Shown here piece by piece: positions 56,698-64,000 of a stretch of DNA of 64,000 nucleotides; the stretch's first letter is position 1, and the number at the start of each line of letters is the position of its first letter. The stretch is from Pascua guehoae (Eukaryota; Basidiomycota; Tremellomycetes; Trichosporonales; Trichosporonaceae). The stretch lies in contig BCJX01000006.1 of the NCBI GenBank assembly GCA_001600415.1, forward strand, positions 1,734,364 to 1,798,363, given 5' to 3'. The translations under genes were made by a program, and so were the position numbers. Below the pieces are notes generated by a model. The model was given only the letters and a program-made list of their open reading frames with translations, searched no databases and was not told the DNA's origin.

Positions 56698-58635
56698 CTT
56701 GGCGTCGGCGTGGGAAGATGAGGGAAGATGGGGGAAGATGGGGGAAGACGTGCTTGGAGATGGGGCCCTTATAGGCTTAGAGGATCAGAGGCCATAGACT
56801 GTACAGCCTCAGTCAAAGGTCCGTCCAGGGGGTGCCGCGGCATGCGGCTGTTGATACTGCTGCAGAGCAGCGAGCAGCGAGTGCAACGCGCTGTTCTGTC
56901 TCGCCCTGCGTCACTTGGCGGACCGTTTTGGACCGAGGGTGTGTTTGACGACAGAGGCGATGTCCAGAGATCAAGTCAAGTGGGCGTTGGTGATCATGAT
57001 CCACATTTGATATAATACAGGTGGGCTCATCATGATCACACACTTTGTGGCCAAGCCAGCCCTCTTTCTCGGGTGCCTTGGCGTTCCGGCCGCCGATCGC
57101 CGAGATCCATGCCTCGGGTGCGTCGACTACCGTACCAATTTCCAGTTGCCCATCGCATCGCATTGCACCAGTGCCATCAATGCACACCAATCCAAGTCTA
57201 CACGTCTACATGTCTACACCAGCTGCCCGGCCACGAGTGTCAAGCTCGCGACAATGTAACCCTTTCTGGCACTTGAACATTACACCCATTCAACAATCTA
57301 AACTCGCAGAGCAGCCACAACGCGGCACACCGTCTGCGGTGCCCCGTCAATTTCTGAGACTTGAGACTGATCTACAGTACTGATCCTGAGCTACTGAAGT
57401 GGGCGGTCCCGAGATTAGAGGGTCGGCAACACCATTCTCCTTGGGTTGGGGGTTTCATGCGCTCTGTATATCTTTGTAGATCAAGATTTGAGTAACACTC
57501 ATGATCCACACATGCGTAACACAAATGTGGGCGGCGTTCCTGAAAATCGTGCGGCTGGATCGACGCGTCACGACGGGTGCCGTAGAAAAGACGTCGCGCG
57601 TCCCGGTCCAGACACAGCATGCACATCTGCACAGCAACTTTGCTGTACAGCCTGTGTCAAAAAGGTTGGCCAAAAGGCGCAGGGATGCCGCGGCACGCAA
57701 CTGCTCATACCTGGGCAGAGCAGTGATGGTTCAAATCAATGACGTGTTAATGATTGCGACTGATAAAGTCAACGTTTTTGTCTGTGCACCTTCAGCCACT
57801 GGGGCAAGTCCCACGCATGACGTCATGTGGTCATGAGCAGCAATGGCAACACCAAACCATCCGGTGACAACCCCTATTGAAGAACATTTCGAACAGTTGA
57901 CGCCAGCGCTCCTCGGCGGGGCTGCGGGCGCTGACGTGGTCCGTGCAGAGTCATGACGTCAAGGGTCGGGTACAAGTAGTAGAGGGGGCTCGTTCAGTTG
58001 GTATATTGTTCACTGCCGAGAGGCAGAGGGTATCGCCCGTTGAGGGTGTCGAGTGGTTTCCACGAGCCACGACGAATGCGAGAAGAATGAGATCAAAGGT
58101 ACAGATGGTGTCAAAAGGAAAGAGTAGTGGGAGAGGGTGAGACTGGCGGACTCTTGCAAGGTCTGCTCAACATCTGCAAGCCTCGATATCCCTGCGCCTC
58201 TCTCCTTCTGCACCCTCTGCAGAGTAACACTGACAAACCAAAGTCACCCGGCTGATGTCAAGCGACGTGGTTAACGGTCGCCCATTGTCGAGTGTTGCCA
58301 CTGGAACACGTACAGAGGTGGTCCAGAAGGAATGAGAAGTGGGCCCCGGTGAGATGAGACTGACTGGGTGTTGCCAAGCTCTGCGGTAGCTCGATATTTG
58401 CAGGCATGCTCGATCCCTTTTGACACGCTCTATGCCTTCCATGGCTCATCCATATGACCTCCAACGCCATGCATGAGTACAGTACAATGCCATCCACAGC
58501 ACGCGCAGTATTACCTTGCTCCCGATCACATTGTCCCTATTGGTCAACGACCCGCGGTATGTGGCAGCCGGTGGCGGCCACAGATCTGGGGCATTTGGAT
58601 CCCAGCCTCTCTCAACCTTTGGCCAAGCCAGCGTG
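56698..58635. other. Long intergenic region, no recognised gene
   Basis: 1.9 kb upstream of the LtrA-like gene and downstream of the cytochrome b561-like gene. Contains two perfect TGACGTCA palindromes (57818-57825, 57954-57961). Two loosely similar stretches (about 56833-56880 and 57684-57730: CCGCGGCATGC...CTGC...CAGAGCAG) may be diverged copies of one repeat. Confidence 0.45.
57818..57961. promoter_or_regulatory. Pair of TGACGTCA palindromes (CRE/ATF-type sites)
   Basis: Two exact copies of the 8-bp ATF/CREB consensus 128 bp apart, about 1.1-1.3 kb upstream of the LtrA-like gene start. Confidence 0.4.
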
Positions 58636-59740
58636 CTAGCTGCGCCCTTGAAACCCCAGTGTGGGGATGGAAGGCGGCGTGGGTGGCGACTCGACCTTGG
58701 TGACAGGCACATGCCCGTCATCGATACTTGTGCGCCGGGCCTCGAGCTCGAGTTTGCGCTGGCGGGGCAGGCAGACGATGAGGCCCGCAAGCCACAGCGC
58801 GCTCCAGAGGCCCACAATCACGCCCCAGCCGACACGGTACGAATGGGCCGGCGTCCTGTGGCCGCGGTACGCCCATTCGAGGGTGAGGCCGGTCCAGCTC
58901 GTCGCCCACCCGAGGCCCATGATGGCCACGCCCAGTGCCATGTGGATGAAGTTGAGTGGTGTGCGGCCATTGTGTGTCGTGAATGCCAGGCGGGGGCCGG
59001 GTTTGTACCAGTGTACAAGTGCGCCGAGGGCGGCTTGGAAGAGCACGAGGACAAACAGTCCCGTGGCGATTTTCTAACCCCGTCAGTCTACCCAGCACAG
59101 CTTGCCTGCCTTCCCCCATGGAGAACAGCAGCGTATCACCAACCTACCCTATGCGGCGTATCGAGACCATAGGAAAAGTAAGCCCACGCAATCGAAAACC
59201 CCGCGAGGGCGAGGACGGCGACAAAGCCACCCTGCACGACGGCGTGGACGACAAACCACCAGCGCGAGGTCGTGAGTCCCCGCGCGATACGGGGCACGAC
59301 GACACCGGCGGGCAGGAAGAGCATCGTCACGAGCGCGCCGCATACGACGTGCGCAATGAGGGCCTTCTTGCTCGACACGCCCGGGTAGTACTCCCCATCC
59401 TCGCCAGCGGCGCCTGCAGCACTGGTCGGGGCCGTGCCACCCGCAGCTGTGGCGGTGCCGTACGCGTCTGGCACGTTGGTAGCGGTCGACTGGGACCCGC
59501 CGCCGCCACCGTACGGGTCGCCGTAGCCATATTGGAAGTTGACTAGGGCGCGGTCGTCGCCCCATAACGCCTCGGGACAGTCGTACTCGCACCCATCGCG
59601 GGTGGCAAGGCCGTCCTGTCGTCAGCCCATAAGATGCGCAACTTGCATACCTGTTTGTACCGGTATTGAAAGTTCGTCGCCACAGCCGGGATGGCCAGGA
59701 TACAGATGATGGATAGAGTACGCCACATCGTAAGTGACAT
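58636..59740 (-). CDS. Cytochrome b561 domain membrane protein
   Basis: Three exons on the minus strand: 59740-59651, 59615-59148, 59073-58636; phases 0, 331 residues. A signal peptide (MWRTLSIICILAIPAVATN) precedes a lumenal stretch with two cysteines (RDGCEYDCPEALWGDD) and a Gly-rich linker. Then follow helices with the histidines expected to bind haem b: KKALIAHVVCGALVTMLFL, WWFVVHAVVQGGFVAVLAL, GLFVLVLFQAALGALVHW, THNGRTPLNFIHMALGVAIM and VGWGVIVGLWSALWLAGLIV. The order matches fungal cytochrome b561/ferric reductase-like transmembrane proteins, which move electrons across membranes from ascorbate or similar donors. No DOMON domain is present. The tail carries the Pro-rich ESPPTPPSIPTLGF. 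Confidence 0.82.
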
Positions 59741-61101
59741 GATCAAAGCGGCGCAGTGTTAAGAGCTACCCAAGTCGGGCCGCCCATTAAATGCATCTCA
59801 CTCGCCCGCTGCGCTTCCCTCACCCGCAAACCCCATTGGTAAGCAACAGTTATTTCAGGCCAGAGCACTGTCCATGCCTCGCCAGCGTCATCTCCCTCGC
59901 CTCCCAGCTTGAATCTGCAGAACAAGCCGCCCCACCAGGTGCCAAGCGGATGGACAAACCTGTGCGGGTGCCACAAGAATTCGGCCAGATCTGCCACTTG
60001 CGCCGTCGGTGGGTTGTGGCATGCGCAGCACCCAGCTTGCCCGTGCTGCGTGTCAGGTTCACGAACGCGCAAAGGTGGTACGATGGTTGCCACTGTACGA
60101 AATTGCCCGTGCTGATTCATGGTGGCGTGCAGTCGCCGGTGGACGACTGTGCAGAGGGTGGCTGTGCAGGTCTCAGTGACTAGTGGACGCGAAGTGCCAC
60201 AGACGTCAGCAATCATGGACGGTGAGTTTCGAGTTTGGGTGGTCCTTTTAGCATGGTTGATAGGGAACCGGTGAGCAGCATCCGAGTGGTCTGCGCTGTT
60301 CGGCGAGGCGATGCACGTCAAGAATTGAGTGATAGCATGTCGACTGACACCGGGGTACGGCGGCGTGAGCTGCCTTGATTCTGTCGACGCGCAGTTCCCT
60401 CCTAAGAAACCACCTGTTGTGCCAGCGCTGGCCTCGCTTGCAAGTTGCAGCGAGTGTTGTCCCTGTCTTGCTCGATCTGGAGCACTCCTGCCAAAGAATG
60501 GCAGAACACATCGACATGCGTCTGGTGCGTACGAAAAGGGTGACTTTGCGCTATCCCTTTATAAGTTCGTCGAGGGTACCAGCCAGGTGGCCAACGCGCT
60601 CTCCACGTCTCCTTGATAAAGGGCAGCCCGGTTTTCAAACTTGTTCACACAGCTGTTACACAGACCTATGTCATAGCTCTCTGTGTGACCGAGCCCACGC
60701 GGTGGCTTAGGAATCGTCATAGTTAGAGAGACTCAGAGGAACCTTCGGGCAGAGCTTGGTCAACGGTCAGCGTATAGAGGGCTGAATAGGTCCAGTGACT
60801 GTCTCCCGCCGTACCCGTTCCGAGCTACGACGCACAGCTCCATTAGTACTTTGACATGCAAGACCATCCGGGAGGTGTTAATGTAAGGAGGCATGGCCAG
60901 ATCAGTCCTCCCTCAGTACACAACTATGGGATCTTGCTCACGCCGTCATCTTGGCGTCGGATCTCCTAGTGGTCTTTCCTGGGAACCAAGGCCAGCAATG
61001 ACGCCAAAGTCCGCATTCAAGGCTGACTCGAATCATCTCTTCCCGGAATCCAGCTGGACTTATCTACCGGACACTCACAGCGCTCTCTCACCATCTTCCC
61101 C
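59741..61101. other. Intergenic region, no recognised gene
   Basis: 1.36 kb between the cytochrome b561-like start and the next plus-strand gene, hence a divergent promoter region. The open frame at 59743-60321 (minus) has no family resemblance and mixes many Cys, His and Arg codons, as expected of non-coding DNA. A short inverted pair (TTACACAGAC / CTGTGTGACC) lies near 60655-60690. Confidence 0.45.
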
Positions 61102-62214
61102 ATGCCCAGCCCTACTTCATCAACAGTAACCGGGTCCTCAAGCGAGGGCCGCTCGATCCCGCGCGAATGGCTCTTCAGCATGGACCACGACCGCCCCGAG
61201 CCCCACCACGAGCCCCACACTGTCCACACCCACGGGCCCGACCAAGAGCGCAAGACCTTTGACGACCTCGACGACCTGACGCCGCTGCGCCCGCCGGTGC
61301 GGTTCGGGCAGCGGCTGAAACAGCTCCTCCGCCGGCCCCTGTTCATTGCCAACCCGACGCCGAGCCCGCTCCCGACCCTCGTCCCCAACACGCCCGGCTA
61401 CGAGGCGCCCTTTCCCCTCCCGACCCCCGCGGCCCAGGCCACCACCGCACCCACCCCGGCGCCGGCGTACCCCAAGAGCCCGCAGGATGCGAGCTACTTT
61501 CCCCCCGTGGTCGACAGTGCGGCCGCACCAAACGCGGCTTTGCCAAACCCGTCGGCGTGGCACACCCAGCCGGCGTACGTCGTCACGCCGCCGGGCGCGC
61601 CGCCTACGCCTGGCGGAGCGTTCATCGTGACGACCCAAACGGGCGCACATCATGCGCACACCCACGCCACTCCCATCGTTTTGCCCCCGGGAAAGGTCAC
61701 GATCACACTCACCCTCCCCTCCGCGGAGACGTCGGTGGCCCCATCGTCCGTCGTTGGCGTAACGGGGCCGTGCGCGTGTGGTGACCGGTATTGCGTGGGC
61801 GGCTCGCTCCAGACTGCCCGCCAGCGTCGCCGTGCCGCGGCAGCTTGTGCGTGTGGCGACTCGTCGTGCCCCGCGGGAGCTCGGCGAGTGCACGACGTGG
61901 CCCTCCCGCCGGCATCAGCGAGCACATCAGCATCAGCATCGGCCTCGTCGTCGTCGTCCCCTGCGCGAGCCGCTGGACCATCGTCCCCGCTCGCCTGCCA
62001 CGCGCTCCATACCTGCTCGCCGCTGTCGGTGCAGTCCAGGCGCGTCCGCATTCACGCCGACGAGACAAAGGACACTGTCAAGGCGGACAAGGATGAGAAG
62101 AGGGACAGGGGGGGAAGGCGTGCTGGCAAGACGGACGAGCAGGGCGCGCGGCGCAGGCGTCCGTCGAAAGCCAAGGATATGACGGTGGAGGTGGCGTTTG
62201 AGCCTGTGCGCTAG
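61102..62214 (+). CDS. CACGDxxCxGG-motif protein A, unknown family
   Basis: Single exon, 370 residues. N-terminal half is acidic and then Pro/Ala-rich (disordered), with a basic helix QRLKQLLRRPLF at about residue 72. Conserved-looking core: PGKVTITLTLPSAE, followed by GVTGPCACGDRYCVGG and a second, weaker copy AAACACGDSSCPAGARR. A Ser/Ala run (ASASTSASASASSSSS) and a very basic C-terminus (KRDRGGRRAGK ... RRRRPSKAK) follow. It is paralogous to the next gene: both share QPAY/PPAYV, a basic RRxLF/FFRR helix, the TI-x-x-x-L strand and the CACGDxxCxGG motif in the same order. Metal binding by the cysteines is a guess. No known family recognised. Confidence 0.65.
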   Translation: MPSPTSSTVTGSSSEGRSIPREWLFSMDHDRPEPHHEPHTVHTHGPDQERKTFDDLDDLTPLRPPVRFGQRLKQLLRRPLFIANPTPSPLPTLVPNTPGYEAPFPLPTPAAQATTAPTPAPAYPKSPQDASYFPPVVDSAAAPNAALPNPSAWHTQPAYVVTPPGAPPTPGGAFIVTTQTGAHHAHTHATPIVLPPGKVTITLTLPSAETSVAPSSVVGVTGPCACGDRYCVGGSLQTARQRRRAAAACACGDSSCPAGARRVHDVALPPASASTSASASASSSSSPARAAGPSSPLACHALHTCSPLSVQSRRVRIHADETKDTVKADKDEKRDRGGRRAGKTDEQGARRRRPSKAKDMTVEVAFEPVR

Positions 62215-62616
62215 AAGGGTAGTGGATACTGGGCATTGGACACGAGTTGGTCGCCACCAACAGAACCGAGATAAACGAGAATATGGACAAGCATCAGGCT
62301 TTCGCAGACGCGTGTGAGCACAGCTCCGACGCCACCGGACCCTGCCACACGCCACCCTGTCTCTTGGCAGTCTCACCCCCACACGTCAGAAGCATCTCCC
62401 CACGTTCGCACCGTCTATGCACTGGACATGTACAAAACGTCAGGCGATTAGTCACTTTCTTGTTGTCCCCCACCACCCCAGGTCACTCCTTGATACCTTT
62501 CCAGCGAGCCCTCATCTCACACCCCGTCTCACATTACTCCCCTCACACCACTCTCACCGCCACCACCTCCGATCCTCCTCTCCTCTCACCGCCTCCAGCT
62601 ATCCTCCACTGCAACC
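62215..62616. promoter_or_regulatory. Promoter region of the downstream CACGDxxC gene
   Basis: 402 bp with a pyrimidine-rich tract (CTCAC, CACC runs) from about 62460 to 62615, directly before the start codon. Confidence 0.5.
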
Positions 62617-63384
62617 ATGCCCACCGAGCTCCCGGGCTACCTGGTTGTCCCGAACGAGTCCTGTGGAGACTACGAAGCCGCGCCAGAGAGGTGTGCATCC
62701 CCCCCGTGCAACTCACCTACTGACATCAGCCCCACCGCCGTAGACAACGGCGAAGGGAGCAGTTCCAAAGCACGGTCAATGGACAAGTCCAAGCCGCCCC
62801 CCGATGCAGACGAGTTCTACGATGCGCCCCCGGCATACGTGCCTCCCACCCCAGCCCCCGGCGCGGGCAGCGGGGCAGACAACGGGGGCAGAGCAGACCC
62901 AGACCCTCCCCGGCGCCAGGGATGGCGATCCTTTTTCCGCCGCCAGTCCCGGCCCGCATCACCCCCGGGACCCTCAACACACCCCGCACCCCGGCACCCC
63001 ACCCCGACCTCGACCGCGACGGCCGTCCCCGCCGCCCCTCCGCCCACGTCACGCTCGCCGCGAGCCCCGCACCCAGAGCCGCAAGTCGACCACCTCCGCA
63101 TCACCCCGTCAAAGGGCGACATCACCATCGAGTGGGTCCTCACGTCGTCGGCCTCGGCGTTTGTCTGGCCGTACATTCCCGGCATTGCGGACCCGCCGCC
63201 CTGCGCGTGCGGCGACGCGGCGTGCCGCGGCGGCCTGTTTGTCCCCGATGTGTGGCGTGCGCGGAAACCTGCAGAGGCTCGGGGGGGCGATGGGAGCATG
63301 AATACGGTTATTAGCGAGACGTTTTCGGCGGGCCAGATGCCGATTATTGTGCGCGGCCAGAAATTGACCGTGGCCACGGGCTAG
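62617..63384 (+). CDS. CACGDxxCxGG-motif protein B, unknown family
   Basis: 255 residues if unspliced. A probable 39-nt intron (62691-62729: GTGTGC donor, TACTGAC branch, CAG acceptor) has a length divisible by three, so both spliced (242 residues) and unspliced forms are open. The protein has a hydrophilic N-terminus, DAPPAYVPPTPAP with a PPxY motif, a basic helix GWRSFFRRQSRP, a Pro-rich linker, then VDHLRITPSKGDITIEWVL, GIADPPPCACGDAACRGGLF and a C-terminal segment with ETFSAGQMPIIVRGQKLTV. The order of shared elements marks it as a tandem paralogue of the gene ending 400 bp upstream. It has one CACGD motif where the upstream gene has two. Confidence 0.68.
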   Translation: MPTELPGYLVVPNESCGDYEAAPERCASPPCNSPTDISPTAVDNGEGSSSKARSMDKSKPPPDADEFYDAPPAYVPPTPAPGAGSGADNGGRADPDPPRRQGWRSFFRRQSRPASPPGPSTHPAPRHPTPTSTATAVPAAPPPTSRSPRAPHPEPQVDHLRITPSKGDITIEWVLTSSASAFVWPYIPGIADPPPCACGDAACRGGLFVPDVWRARKPAEARGGDGSMNTVISETFSAGQMPIIVRGQKLTVATG

Positions 63385-64000
63385 GGCGTCTGCCGCTTGG
63401 GGGGGCTAGGGGGAGGAGAGAGTTGGGAAGGCGGTGTAGTTTGAGTACTCTGGTAGTAGCTAGCAGTCAACATGTCATTGGCCATGACAGTGGTCGCGGT
63501 CCGTGCATTCAAGTTGGGCTTTGACTGAACTTTCGGCAGTGGTAAAGGAGAGAGAGCAGGAGAGAATTGGTCGAGTGAGTGACGGAGACAGGCAAGCACA
63601 GACTCATCAGGGCGGTGTTTCAGCTCCACCGGAAGCGAGATAAGCGACGGATAACGATAACCCAGCCGAGCCAACCGCCCGTCTCCGAGTGGTCCAAAAA
63701 TACCGCGAGCACCGCCGCTGTGCAGAATCGGACCAAAAGGTTGGTGATGGGCGCAGGGGTGCAGGGCATGCCGCTCCTCACCTCTGCTGGGATTACGAGC
63801 TCGGCAGCGCAAGACCGTTTCACCCTGCGCCCATCACCCACCTTTTTGTCACATTCTGTGGTATAATCTCGCCGCTCGCCGGGTGCCGAAGTGATGACGG
63901 TGTACCTGTCCACGCTATCGGCCATCGGGTGCCTTGTCACTGCCACCGCCACATTCCTGTGCGCCACCACGTGCAGACTTCTGTGTCTCACTCGGCAAGT
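63385..64000. other. Right-end intergenic region
   Basis: No gene recognised; contains the inverted repeat listed next. Genes continuing beyond the right edge cannot be excluded. Confidence 0.4.
63735..63847. repeat. 27-bp inverted repeat with 59-nt spacer
   Basis: Left arm AAAAGGTTGGTGATGGGCGC followed by AGGGGTG (63735-63761); right arm CACCCTGCGCCCATCACCCA followed by CCTTTTT (63821-63847). The arms are complementary except for one base-pair mismatch and a one-base bulge. The spacer is GC-rich and unrelated to known RNAs. Confidence 0.8.

Noticed and set aside
59743..60321. 192-codon minus-strand open frame upstream of the cytochrome b561-like gene
   Set aside because: Composition rich in Cys, His, Arg and Thr without hydrophobic periodicity or motif, and no splice-supported extension.

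Overview
The window is nuclear DNA from a fungus, most likely a basidiomycete yeast of the Tremellomycetes (Trichosporonales-like). This is inferred from high GC content, dense genes on both strands, many short introns (about 37-110 nt) with GTGAGT/GTACGT donors and CTAAC/CTGAC branch sites just before the acceptor, and the gene set itself. No bacterial operons, rRNA, tRNA or CRISPR arrays were seen. One ambiguous base (N) lies at 16923. All gene models were assembled by eye from reading frames, splice-site phase and family motifs; start codons and a few exon edges remain uncertain where stated.

Left part (1-42.9 kb) is mostly housekeeping: a KpsF/KdsD-type sugar-phosphate isomerase cut by the left edge; TVP23 (Golgi membrane protein); an SMN homologue without a Tudor domain; a very large Rho GEF with two successive DH domains plus PH and CNH; NEM1 (nuclear-envelope phosphatase); RPB2 (second subunit of RNA polymerase II), which carries a 535-residue intein; EBP2 (60S ribosome biogenesis), sharing a 492-bp divergent promoter with RPB2; epsilon-COP (SEC28) with a 12-nt microexon; an alpha/beta hydrolase; SPO71-like PH protein; GH2 beta-mannosidase; and a short-chain dehydrogenase.

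Right part (43-64 kb) is sparser and more lineage-specific. Between 45.1 and 53.5 kb lie five small single-pass membrane-protein genes of no family I recognise, plus one decayed signal-peptide gene. All five are interrupted by a phase-0 intron inside or at the edge of the transmembrane helix, and some share proline-rich tails with PPxY motifs. They are followed by an LtrA-like multi-spanning protein, a cytochrome b561-like protein, and two tandem paralogues that share a cysteine motif of the form CACGDxxCxGG.

The strongest observations are the intein in RPB2 (with one degenerate LAGLIDADG motif), the cluster of single-pass membrane proteins with the shared intron position, the CACGDxxC paralogue pair, and the tandem DH domains in the Rho GEF. 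Intergenic DNA contains several microsatellites and minisatellites and a 27-bp inverted repeat near the right end.
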